Assembly: GCA_020064725.1 (NCBI GenBank)
Contig: JAGTWJ010000011.1
Span: 1,178,001 to 1,242,000, forward strand
DNA length: 64,000 nt
From: Drechslerella dactyloides
Taxonomy: Eukaryota; Ascomycota; Orbiliomycetes; Orbiliales; Orbiliaceae
Reading direction: 5' to 3'
The translations under genes and the position numbers were made by a program. Under the pieces are notes generated by a model. The model had not been told where the DNA came from, ran no database searches, and saw nothing but the letters and a program-made list of their open reading frames with translations. Shown here one piece after another: positions 37,060 through 48,722 of this stretch (its first letter is position 1; every line of letters starts with the position of its first letter).

Positions 37060-37470
37060 TGTCGCAGAGGTGGAGTGCTCGTCTGAGCATGGTGATATAC
37101 GATATCGCGATGGTGAGGCGGGGTGGTGGTTAGGAGTTGAGATAGCTGGCCAAGGTTGGCTGCTGGGCAAGCTGGATTTCGTCAACGGCTCCGTTCCGCT
37201 GGCTCGGCATCAAACCCACCAACCAACCAACCGTCCATCCATCCACCCACGCTCTTTCGATCGTTTCACCGTCCACGTCTCTCACCGCCAGGGCCGGCAT
37301 CCACAACGACGAGGGAAAGCAGGCTGTCGACGAGACCATCGGAGCGGATATAAGGAATCTGGACGCTGGACGGACTTCAAGGTACACGTCAATTGATTCG
37401 ACGGCAGCTCAGTCCGGCGCCGATAGTCGCACGCGTGACCTAGCGAGCTGGTACTCGTCCGCGTATCGCC
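37060..37470. promoter_or_regulatory. Bidirectional promoter ARM-like / SRRM1-like
   Basis: 411 bp between divergent starts, with an imperfect AACC/CATCC repeat near 37208-37250. No assigned factor site. Confidence 0.5.
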
Positions 37471-39844
37471 ATGTCGACCGCCGAAGCAAAGTACATTAAG
37501 AGCCAGAAATGGTGCGTCTCTCGATTATTGCATCAGCCTTCGCGTGTATGAGTATCCGTTGCTGACCGGTGATTGTGATGCTTTCAGGCCACCTATATTC
37601 TCCAAGAAGGTCGACATGCGCAAGATTGACATTGAGATCATGAAGCGGTACGCAGCCCCTCGAGCTTCTGACCAGCTTGTACATGCACCATTTTTTGAAC
37701 GCGTGATTGACAAATGCATCGTCTCTACCAGGTGGATCACCAATCGAGTATCCGAGCTGCTGAAGGCTGATGACGATGTGCTCATCGAGCTCATCTTCGG
37801 GATGCTCGAGAGCGAGACCTTCGTACGTTTGTTCGTCCCTGTACAACCACGTCCACTTCATCATGACGGAACATTGTACTCATGGCGGTGATGAATTTAC
37901 AGCCCGACCCGAAGAAGCTGCAGTGGAGCCTCACTGGCTTCCTGGAGCAGGATACGCAGGCCTTCTGCAACGAGCTGTGGGAGCTCATGCTCGACGCGCA
38001 AAGCCAGCCAACGGGGGTCCCGAAGCGTCTGATCGAGGCTAAGAAGGAGGAGATGCGCAGGGAGAAGGTGTGTACAGAGCGATATCTCTCCGCATATATT
38101 AACGTACGCTGACGTACTCGACGACAGGAGGACGCAGAACGCCAGGCAAAGCAGCAGCGAGAAAACAAGAGACAAGAGGAGCAAAAGGAACGCAACATCG
38201 ACGAAATCCGACAGCGAGAACGCGCTGAACGCGACGACACACGGCCGCGCGGTGCAGGCGCCGGTCCACATACCCGTGGTGGCGGCGCGGCCGGCAACCG
38301 TCGCGGACAAGGTGACCGTCGGCCCGCATTCCGTCGAGATCGCAGCCGGTCCGGCTCCGAACAGCCCATTCGGCCCCGCGAACGTGGTGCCGGCGCCGGT
38401 CGCGACCACTCTCCGGAACGGGATTCCTACCGCGGCGACTACGGCCGTCCGAAGCGCCTGCTAGACACATACGTCCCCTCGGCGCGTGGTGGTGGTGGCC
38501 GAGATGACCGCCCGCGCGAGTACGACCACCATGCCTTCAGAGACCGAGATCGCGACCGAGATCGCGACACCCGTAGGGACGATAATCGCGGTCCTCGCGG
38601 CGGCGGCGGCGGCGGTGGCGGCGCAAACTGGCGAAGTAGACGGTCGCCCCCGTCGCGCAGCGCTTCTCCATACTCCTCTCGGCGGGACCGGTCGAGGACA
38701 CGATCACGATCACGCTCGAGATCTAGCAGATCCCGCTCCGACTCGTACGACTCCCCTCCGCGCCGCCGCTCCGACGACAGATACCGCGGCAAAGCCGACA
38801 GACGTTCCCGCAGCCGATCCCGAACCCGCTCGCCGGACCGCTACGACCGCCGCTCCCGTCGCGGGGAGCACACGCACCGCGACGACCGCCGCCGCCACCG
38901 CAGTCCGTCGACAGAGTCCTCCTCGACAGCATCTAGTGAAGCGTCCGACAGATACTCCCGCGACAGACGCGACGACCGCCGACGCTACCGTGACGAATCC
39001 GACGAGTCCGACGACCGCCGACGGAAACGCCGCAGCGGCGACAGCGACAGACGCAGCTCGTACGATAGAGACAGAGACTACGACGGCCGCAACCGCGACC
39101 GAGACCGTGACCGAGACCGAGACCGCGACAGACGGTCGGATGCGAGGACCCGCCGGCGGCGCTCCCGCTCGTATTCCTCCGACCGCTCACGATCGAGCTC
39201 CCGTGACGGCTCGGACGTTGTCAAAAGCAAGCCCAGCGATTACGGCCGTCTCAAATCCCGCGCCGACGACTCCTCCCGCCGCTCGCCTGACGCCTCTCGC
39301 TCGAAACGCCCGCGGCGGCGGTCGCCGTCGTCCAGCCGGTCCCCTGCGCCGCCGACACCAGCGGAGAAGAACAGCGGCAGCCGACCAAAGTCGAAGAATT
39401 CAAGTGCGAAGCGCGCGCCGTCGGACGAGGATGTGGATATGGAAGATGCGGAGAAGGCACGTCATTGATATCAGTCATACATCAATCATACCATTATCAT
39501 ATCTATCTGTCAATCATATCATATCATACCATGCTGTATTATACCATGCCATGCCATGCCATATTCTACTGCACCGTACTCTCCTATGGAAATGAACATC
39601 CTAGATTCCCGTTCGCCGCATGTATGCCTCGCAGTAGTATGCGTATATACACTATATATGAACTCATGCGCACCAACCTCTTCCATCGAGTTCGCGGGAC
39701 TAACGGCTGTCATTTATCCAGCTACAGGTCACCGCTGTGCCAGAGCGCAGGAGAAATAAGAAGGAGGAGCAGCCGACGGAGAGTGAGCTGCGGGAGGTGG
39801 TGTTGAGGAATCGGATCAAAAAAATGCGGAAAGGGAGTACTTGA
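37471..39844 (+). CDS. SRRM1-like PWI-domain, RS-rich splicing factor
   Basis: Six exons: 37471-37511, 37588-37647, 37732-37822, 37903-38067, 38128-39456, 39722-39844 (602 aa). SRm160/SRRM1 is a splicing coactivator that binds RNA through a PWI domain and bridges SR proteins. The PWI domain (about 27-120) is split over four exons: VDMRKIDIEIMKRWITNRVS, DDDVLIELIFGMLE, then PDPKKLQWSLTGFL. The eponymous Pro is Arg here (RWI). Next comes a charged helical stretch (ERQAKQQRENKRQEEQKERN) and a long RS/RD/DR-repeat region encoded almost entirely by exon 5, ending with KKMRKGST. The last intron (39457-39721) is 265 nt, starts with GC (AAG|GCACGT) and is the longest in the gene. The alternative-frame ORF through exon 5 is a shadow of the repetitive coding. 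Confidence 0.85.
39457..39721 (+). repeat. Low-complexity CATATCAT/CCATG repeats inside the SRRM1-like intron 5
   Basis: Within this intron, tandem ATATC and CCATG words (39515-39565) alternate. The intron also has a GACTAAC branch site near 39698 and the acceptor at 39721. Confidence 0.6.
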
Positions 39845-40382
39845 ACTTAGGCTAGTAACAAGACGGGTGCTGGGCCACCAAAAGAAAATCCACACCCGTC
39901 TGCTGATCTGGTTTCTAGTAACTTGAACTAATGGATCTATGGACGGACTTTTGCGATGCCTACAACGTTCACACGTTATTGATTTTTTTTCCCCTTGATA
40001 TTGCTGTTTTAAATTGTCTTCATGACGGATTTCACGGCTTTTTTTTGTGCATTGACATCCTATTTGTAACATCCAGGCTTTGGAAGGATGGGACTCAAAT
40101 ATATACATGCACTCTGACAATATCGTGAAAAAGGAGAAGCCGTTGCTGATTATGTGTAGGCAGATAGAAGGCGGAAACACCTGCCAATGAATTCAGACCG
40201 AGCTTCTCCAGCATATCAAGTAATATTCACCCAATGGTATAATACGATATAAACGAGAATGCAAGCAAGATCCCCAAAGATATCCAAGTCGGTACGTGCA
40301 TCTCGAAATCCCTATCATACCGACCATATCAACTGTCAAGAGATCTCCCCGCCACATGATCTTAAATCCGCTTATATGCACC
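39845..40382. other. Convergent 3' region SRRM1-like/uridine kinase-like
   Basis: 538 bp between convergent stops. T-rich near 39980-40050. No gene is seen. Confidence 0.6.
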
Positions 40383-41429
40383 CTATATCGGATCGTAAAA
40401 TCGCTCCAGATCAACGTCGCCAATCGATATCGTCTTCGGCGCACCCAGCGACGTCCGCTCCACCAATGACGCCTTGGCCGTCCTCTCGTCCGCGCTGGCG
40501 TCCGCGCGCGCGTTAATGTCGTCCCAGATGCCGAGGGCTATCAGGTCGATTGCGGCGCTTTCCGCACCCTTGGGCAGTATAATATCCGCGCGGGACTTGG
40601 CGGGCTCCATGCGTCCTATTGAGATCATATTCGTCAGCAGCTAATATATGCAAGCCGGAGTGAAGGGTTAAGTAATAGTGTGATACCTTCGAATGCACGC
40701 TTGCCGAAGCGGAGATACCGGTCGAATACCTTGTCCAGCGGTATCCCACGCTCTTCCGTATCACGGACGACTACACAGCCATCCGCCGACGGTCAGCATG
40801 CCGTCAGAAAGAAGGTTAGATGCACAGCGATATTACGAACCCCGTCTCCCGAGCCGTGCATCGGCATTCAAGTCTACGAACACTTTGATATCCGCCATCT
40901 CGACCAGCCGCTTCTCACTGAGCATGTAGCAGCCCTCGACAAGAAGGACGTCCGCGGGCCCGGTCTCACCGCGCGAGTTCGTCGGGGCGATAGGATCGGT
41001 GGTGGGGGCATGCGTGAAGGATAGGACGTCGTAGCGGGGTGTGGAGATGTCGGTGTCAGCAGCGAGTACGCTCTGGATGGTCGTGGCAAGGAGGTCGAGA
41101 TCGTATGCATCTACAGAATCGATATCAGTATCTTGCATCATACATCGCGCTATAATGACGTCGCATTAGGGTGAGTTATAAAAGGCACCTATTGCGTCCA
41201 TGTCCTTCACGCCGCCGACAGCATCTCTCCGTGCCGCATCGTCCAGCGGCCTCGTAAAATCTCCCATGTGCAAACACACAATCCGCAGCCGCCCGCCGCT
41301 CAGTTCGGTCAGCCGGCGCGCAATCGCAGCCTGCACTGTCTTCTTGCCGGCCGCCTGCCCGCCGGATATGCTGACGAAGATGCAAGATGGTCGGAGCGGC
41401 ATGGCGGGCGCCATCGTGCTGCGGTGCAT
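40383..41429 (-). CDS. Uridine kinase-like P-loop protein
   Basis: Four exons on the - strand: 41429-41189, 41110-40841, 40770-40687, 40615-40383 (275 aa). The fold follows the uridine kinase/phosphoribulokinase group: a nucleotide-binding loop at residues 22-31 (SGGQAAGKKT), DVLLVEGCYML, IKVFVDLNADARLGRRVVRDTEERG and SRADIILPKG. Classical uridine kinases phosphorylate uridine and cytidine in pyrimidine salvage. Here the P-loop reads GKK instead of GK[ST], so catalysis is uncertain. It could be a diverged family member comparable to yeast Das2. Each intron is short and phases are consistent. A second ATG five codons downstream (41414) could be the real start, since the sequence before the P-loop is not conserved. 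Confidence 0.78.
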
Positions 41430-44400
41430 GCAACCAGCCGAGGTATATTATCGAATCGAAAGTCGAACGTAAGCTCGAGTCGGCGGCGCTATCCGAAAGC
41501 TTAGCTTCGCTTGCCGGATTGCGAAATGCGGGGCAACGCGAGGGGCGGCAATATACAACGCCCCGGTGAACGTAAATGGAGGTTCACGAATGACGGTAAG
41601 GGCTGAATAGATGTCTTGCGAATGACGTTGAAAGATCGCGGGGGAAACTCTACGGTGATAGTTCGTTTCCCCAGATTTCAGCATGCAAGGTAATTTTTTC
41701 CGTGCACGCATATGCGCATGATTCGGATTCGATGCACCCCGGCTTGCGCCGAGCGGCCCGATTGCTCGATCGAGAAAGTGGTGCTGCGATGCGCCATGTG
41801 CGCGCAAACTCGCGCGGATCAGAGCCGTTCAATTACCAGAGTGATTAAATTCACGCGCATCTATTGCTCAAATTAACATGGAGGATCGTTATCTAATTTG
41901 GGTCTGTTCGTTGATATGACGTTGCTTGTACGGAGCTAAGCAGTATTTTCACAAAGCTCTGCTGGCGCTACCAACAATTCTGAAGGCGTTGCAAATTGAC
42001 CCAGCCATTCGTATTTGTCTTGAATCTATATATTGAGAATCAGAGTCTAGTTCCACGGATCTTCTATAAATACACGGACAAGACCTAAGAATACCCGGTT
42101 AGTAACGTCATTCTCGGATGTGTATATGTTTCGACGTCATTAAGTATGCTGTATACTACGAAGTCCACTACAACCGAAGCCCTAGCGTGCGATGGCAATT
42201 GAGTTTAAAAGCCCAAAGTGATGTATAGATCGCAATTGATTGCTAATGATATTCCATGAATCCTGCCAAAATATTCAGAGTAGAGCTATGGTATAGGTTG
42301 GCAGAGCTATATTTACATATTGCGCAACTGAGGCTGAATTTATGAAGACAGTGGAATTAATACGGAGATTCTGATCAATTTACGAACTTGCCTAGATCTA
42401 TAGATCCGGTGTGGCCCTGGGCTACAAGACCAGTGTGGCCTTGAAAATAACGGACGACGAATTGCATATTGCAACTACAATGTGTCCTGATATAAAGCGA
42501 CCATGATTTCGTGTTGGGTTGTATACTAGTAGTGGTTAGCTGTTGTCGCACAGCATATGTGTGACCTGAGGCGTGCTAGCTTGTGTCACGATGGTGGCTT
42601 GTGTACCACACGCCAACCATTCTATGGAGCGCGAACGTATCTGTGAAGGGATAGTTTCGAATATGCCAAGAATCAAAACATAGCAGCTCTGTATCAGTAT
42701 CTTACTTGAATTGTTTCCAATGTGGCCTTAGGACAACCTTCGATATATGACTTTCCATACAAAAAATGACTAGATATCCTGTGAGCTTCTGAACTGATCA
42801 CTCGTTATATATTCTGTCGATATCGGTCCATTTTAAACTCGATTTAGCGTCCAAAACTGCCAAGAATCTTCGCCTCACGAGCTAGACTATCGTACTTTAA
42901 CCTGCGAAGTAGACAACAAGAATCTTGAATCTTCAAAATCTGATCTCCCTGTTAACTGTTGGGTGATAAAACTCAAGCTTGGGCATGCGGCACTAGTGAT
43001 CCTCCAACGGTCGTCATAATGATATAAGCCCTACGGAAACTTTACATTCACGCATTCCGGGGCTTCCAGGTCCCCAGCTGGTGTCGCTGATGGCTGAATA
43101 TCATATGGAGCTCCATGTCCCCCAGGCTTTGAGGCATATATCAATATATGGCCGACTCTATAGCCGCCCACAATGCCGGTCAAGTGATGAGCATGATGCA
43201 TGCCGCATCGACTCAACGCGAACGTAATCAATCTACCGGATACGCACGTTCAATAGTGCTCCCATCGTGTAATCAAGATTGATTACAAAGCGCCAACATA
43301 AAGATATGCTAGAATATCAAGACTTGTACTTTAATCTAGAGATATCATAAATTCGAAGCGCGTACATGAGTCTCAATGTGGAGAAGGTGTAAATATTCCA
43401 GGCACCAGTCTGTAGGATTCTCGGCGGCGGCCGATCAATGGCTTGGTTTTGATGTTGCAGAGTTATCAGAAGACACCTCAGTATCAAAAAGCCATACGCT
43501 GGATTCCGAATGTAGAGGCAGGAGAACCTTTAGGAAGGCCAAGAGCTCAAGGGCGTACGCGTACGTTCTTTGCTATGCATGAAAAGTACAAGCATCTACG
43601 GACTGTCACAAGGCATTGACATACTATTCAACCCCCACGGAGGTGGGTGCCTGGTCAATCAAACGTAGCCAGCGGGCGCATAGATATATCTGTCTCAGGC
43701 TGCTTGTCTCAGGCTGTTGATAATTCCACCAGCTAACAAATGCTCATCCGAGAAACCCGGAAGTCTTGGAATAAAAATCCGTAGACATCCGAGGAGCCAT
43801 TAAAAATAATTTCGAGCTTTCCACCTGGCAGAAACTTCTTCGCCCCGATAGAAAGGGAAAGCAATTTGCCGTGCCGCCCATCGGGATGCCGCGATGTTGC
43901 GGTATATTATGTTGGGGAGCCCCGAGCCTGCACCTTCCGTTGCGAGACTGTCATTGCCGAGAAAATATGAGCATCCGTCATCTACACTCACCTACTCTAT
44001 CGATTGCTGGGGGGCGCACATTGTGCGGCTTCCGCCTCGGCACTGTCAACAGCTCGAAATACGTCGATTCGATTGAATATGTCTGAGAATCGGGTGATAA
44101 TGACTCGGGAGAATTGGCATTGACTATATCGAGCATTGATTTACGATAAATGATGGCACAATGAATGAAAATCGCAGATACCAGTCGATATCTTGGCGTG
44201 ACACTGATACTTTGACGTGCAGCGGCATCCTGGTATGCGAGGAAGCAGCATCCAGCTGCAGAGCCAAGAGCAAGAGTTTAGCAGAGGGGCCGTACGAATG
44301 AATGCCATGACATATGGAGATATCGTATTCGAGGGATCGACTAAGCAAACCTGGATGTTAGACGAACTCGCCCTGCAGAGTCCAATCCGTAGGATTTATT

Positions 44401-46295
44401 TGGTGTCTACAAGTAAACGGGTATGTAGTAGTGGTGTGATTTGTCTGGGCGCATCCTCCCGATGCCGCTGGTGGGCAAGATCTTGAAAACCTTTCTCGCC
44501 ACACCTTGCCCCTGCATATTTATGCCCAGTCGGCAAAAATTCAGTGGTATGCATGAAGTACAGGCGTGCCTGCCGGGCTGATGGCTCAAGCGACAATATC
44601 CGGTTGGGCGTCGCGTTTTGTCAGCGCCGACGCCAATGTACGGACACTTGCGTTCCTTACAAGGTAGATTCTGTCCAAGGCTCTACCTTGCTAATGCCGC
44701 ATGTACTTTTTTGAGTCCGTTGCATCGGTGAAATAAATCTCGCGTACCGATATGCCTGGTCAATTGCAATTGGACCAGTACCGCCAGCCAACTAGTCCAA
44801 TCGATTATAATTAACTCAGGAATCGAAACAATGCTGACCAGCTTCCAAGTCTTGTCGATTTGCAAAGTGGCATTACGCATGCAATACATATGAGTATCTC
44901 GAAGCCAAGTACTCTAACCGAGCGAACAAGTGATCGCTGGGTTGGCGACCGCAAATAGGTAGGAAGACCCGGTGTGAGGCATCTCGACGGCAACTGAAGT
45001 TTGTCCGGCTGGCCGTTACACAAGACGCAGGTGTGTGTGCAGGTGTTGGACTTTTCGGCAAGGGTGTCAGCCAAGGAAGCTTGTGCAGTCCACAAGCAAC
45101 GCCCAGCCGGCTGAGTGACATAGCCGGTCGCGATTCCACGGCCACTATCAACGGAGGTCTCAAAGCTTGATATGTCATGCTCTTGGCCATTGACCTGTCT
45201 GATAGACGTCGTTCGAGCAGAAGCTCCGCTACTCAATTGATTAAGCGCCGGAAAGCTAGCTTCTGTAAGGGACCGCTAACAGGAACCCCAATGGGCAGAG
45301 TCTTACAGACAAGAGCTAATATGGGCTGCCTCGGCTTGTATCGCATCTCTAATTCTGCAGTCGTCTGTCCCCTCGCAGCGTCAAAAATAGCAAAGAAAAT
45401 CTGTTAAAAAGTTTTCCAGAGGAATCCCTAGTGAATCTTTTGTCACCCGTAAACTTCGCTTCTGCTACAGATCCTCAAGGTCAAGCGACATGGCAGTCCG
45501 CCCGACTCGTGCAGAGAAAATTTTTCCACATCTTTGCCCGGGGAGTTGGTCTATAGGCCTGAATTCTAGAACTTGCAAAATCGAGGGCCATTCGCTAACG
45601 AAGGGGCCCTTAGACTAACCAGGAATGTGACGTGCCCTCCTCCAGGAATTTCCACTACCGGCTGGGCATGTCCCCTCCGGGCAGCTCGCACGACTCAGAT
45701 CCTGAGCTCACGATTGGATCATATTGATGTTACCCCTTCCAGGGGGGCCTTGGCCATCGCGGCGCCCAGGAAGGAGAGGACGAACATCCGACACACCCGG
45801 AGGTAACCGCAGCGTACTGGATGCCGGTCGAGGACCTGACATGAGCTACCAAGCTAGCCAGTAGAGGTTTGATAGTACATGGATGCATGCGGACGCAGAC
45901 GATGCCTGCTCTACCAGCTACGTCTTGCTCGGCATGGTGATGATATCGTGATGATAATTTACCACCATGCGGAATACACGGAGCAGATCGGTTGCAGTCA
46001 ATACTATATAGTGAATTTTTTCTATATAAGGCCCTCAAGACGCCGTCTTCTGGTCAGACTTTCTTCTCATCATCACACAGCATCACTTCAAAGCATCAGC
46101 TTGCAATCTTCTCAATCCACCAACATCCTCTCAAACAGTATGTTATATCTCTCCAATATGCAATTTGATCTACGGAATATAAAGCCGTTCCAATCCCTCG
46201 ATCTCGAGAACGATCAATCAATTCTAACATCTACTCTTTAACAATAGACCATCTTAAAGCTTAACTCAAGCCTTTACCTCCAAACAACCAACAAA
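41430..46295. other. Gene-poor intergenic region
   Basis: 4.9 kb with no supported gene. By eye it is richer in A and T than the flanking gene-dense parts, especially 41880-43400, with many TATA/ATAT words. Open frames are short, with no family motif, and no terminal repeats or transposase/reverse-transcriptase blocks were seen. Relics of mutated repeats cannot be excluded without a search. Confidence 0.55.
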
Positions 46296-46689
46296 ATGCA
46301 ATTCTCCGTCGTCGCTATCCTCATGGCCGCCTCGTAAGTTCAGCATTCTCCAGCAATATTACATACAAAATATCCAGGACATCATTCACTCGCAATCAAT
46401 TACAAAAGTCTAACTATCTTTCTTCTACAACAGCGCCGTTATGGCCTCTCCCTTCGCCTGGCCCCCTTCGGAGTGCCGCGTCGTCCAGAAGTGGGAGGGT
46501 CAGCGCGACTTCAGCCCCGTCAAGACCGAGTACGCCGCCACTGCCACCCTCTACTACGGCCGTGACTGCAAGAACCAGGGTTGCGAGCCCACCCCCATGT
46601 TCATGGGAATTGGCCCAGTCAAGACTGCCACCACCACCGTCGCGAAGACCCTCACCGTCACTGAGGTCCACTGCATGCCCACCAACTAG
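46296..46689 (+). CDS. Small secreted cysteine-containing protein
   Basis: Two exons: 46296-46333 and 46434-46689 (97 aa). The N-terminus (MQFSVVAILMAASAVMAS) is a classic signal peptide with predicted cleavage near AVMA|S, created across the intron. The mature protein of about 80 residues has four cysteines (ECRV, DCKN, GCEP, HCMP), enough for two disulfides, and a Thr/Val-rich stretch (KTATTTVAKTLTVTEV). There is no recognised family. Small secreted Cys-containing proteins in gene-poor, AT-richer regions are often effectors or cell-surface proteins in fungi, but this is only context. The CACAAAATGC start context and the intron (46334-46433) fit. It lies alone, with about 4.9 kb free to the left and 2 kb to the right. 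Confidence 0.75.
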
Positions 46690-48722
46690 ACGCGATAATT
46701 AATACTATCGATCGCGCAGACCGACCGCAAGAGTAGGAGGATGAAATGGAAGAGAAAAAGAGTGTACACGGTACTCATACCGGCATAAAAAAGTTGTCTG
46801 CTTTCCGTTCTTTTCGATTCTTAGATGCTGAGCTCCTTCGGATCTGAAAACGATGAAAAAAAGTTCTGGTGATTTCAAGGGATCAGGGAAAAGCTATTGG
46901 GATGTACTATAATACTATATAGTAGATATAATAAAATAATGATTAGTATACTTATACATCTGTTGTCTTTTTCTTGTGAACGCAGTGAAATCCTCTCGCG
47001 ACTATTATGACTGATCCCTCTTCTTTCTATATGGCATGAAAGCTTAGGTTTGGGGTGGAATATATCAGTCGTCGACGTCGATAAATCAATTCCTTATTAT
47101 GGTCTTCGCCGTCGCAGTTTGGTTTACGAGACAAATTATGGTGACCAACATGAGATTCTGAGGATACGTGCCTATGTGGTTGTTCGCGTTCGTGCATAAC
47201 AATATCTGATATCAAGACTACAAGGTGTCCTGTATTCAAAATAGACCCCGGTGTCCACAATTTTGTGACTCTAGTCAAAGATGTTTCTCCATCTTCAATG
47301 TTGGAACTTCACCAGCCTTGACATTAGACTAGCTGCAACGAGCGCAGGACTTCACCATGCCTGAAGACGGGTCGACAATTGCAGCGCCTAAGTATCGATA
47401 GTTGATTGGGGGCAGTTTTTATATACGACATCTCAAGAATATACCTATGGACGTCAGCTTCGTCACGTGGCCAAAAACGACCCAGGGCTTTTTGTTTATT
47501 CTTTATTATAATTCTCATTCAGAGTTAGGTTTGGGTCAAACCGGCGCCGAAGGAATAGCAGTCTCCAATCCGAATACTATTTGCAAATGGTGTCCCCGCA
47601 GAGACGAGTTTGTTGTTGCAGACTATCGTTATCTTGATATCTTGACGGACAGTCAACCGCGGCGCGGGAATGCACTTCACCGCATTCATATTTCCCCCCT
47701 GCATACTTGGCGCGCCGACACTCGATTCATAAGAGGCTACCGTTGGGTATTGTGCGGAATAACGGTTTCCCGCTCACGTTAACACAACCGCTGAATATTA
47801 ATGAATTTGCATATGGTGCCTCGCGACTCCGGTTCCGGAATGCGGCCGCCGGTCACGCAATTCGCAACAGCCGAAGCAAACGCTAGCTGCAGAGTCTCGT
47901 ATTAAACAGTCCTGCATAATACGAAGCAAACTGGACTAATTAAGATCAACCGGATCCTTCACGTATGTGATCATGCAATTGATATCGGAGCTAGCTAGAG
48001 GTTGCATGTGTTGGTTGGCCAACGTTGGGGAGTCCGGTCGAGTTGGATCCATGGCTAGTTATCTATCGGCTGGCGGCATCGATATCCATGGCACAGCCGG
48101 AGCGTCGGCTAGCTAGTAGCTTGGAGTATATATACGACGTTGGCACCAGTATATCTGGGACGGCTGGTCTTCGATTGCAATTTAAACTTTCTTGATATTT
48201 GGTTACGACGGGTATTCGATAGACAGTTGATACGATATATATCACGATAAATCCACTGGTTGACGTGCCTTGCATTACGTATATTTCACACTAGCTACTA
48301 GTGCTTCCGGCTCGCATCAACTTACAGGGCTACGATAGGTTCGGGGACGAAACCTGAGGGCCTGACTTCAAAGGCTCGCCCGCTATAGTGATTCACCGGC
48401 ACTGACTGGTTGTACGGAGGATACTAGCGACTGCTTCATATACCCTCGATCTCCGGACCCAATTCTACAAGTTCTGCTGACCGCCGTCGTTGTCGCGTTC
48501 TGCACCCAACGCAAAATCTCCAACAAGGTCCGGTCGCCGAATTCCGCAATTTCCACGAACGTCGACAAGCAGATATATTGCGTAACGTTACACTCACTAC
48601 AGTCCGATAAGGCTAGCTATCGACCTCATCCGCAGTTGCAGCCGCCGCAGCTTGCACCACCATATCGTCCTCGGCGACTTTCTACAATATTCTTAGATAT
48701 TCGATACCGCTAGATATCTAAA
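46690..48722. other. Gene-free region
   Basis: 2.0 kb with AT-rich 3' flank of the small secreted gene, then sequence with dense palindromic words (TAGCTAGC, ATATAT). No supportable gene. Confidence 0.55.

Noticed and set aside
38486..39595. 369-codon Thr/Ala-rich open frame in another frame of the SRRM1-like exon 5
   Set aside because: Shadow of repetitive RS/RD coding; the PWI frame continues through with consistent splicing.
13728..41429. Possible centromere-function gene cluster (haspin and Mis18-like)
   Set aside because: The two genes are separated by unrelated housekeeping genes; proximity is likely chance.
42000..46000. Possible transposon relic in the gene-poor region
   Set aside because: No terminal repeats, target duplication, or polymerase/transposase motif was visible; kept only as a hypothesis.
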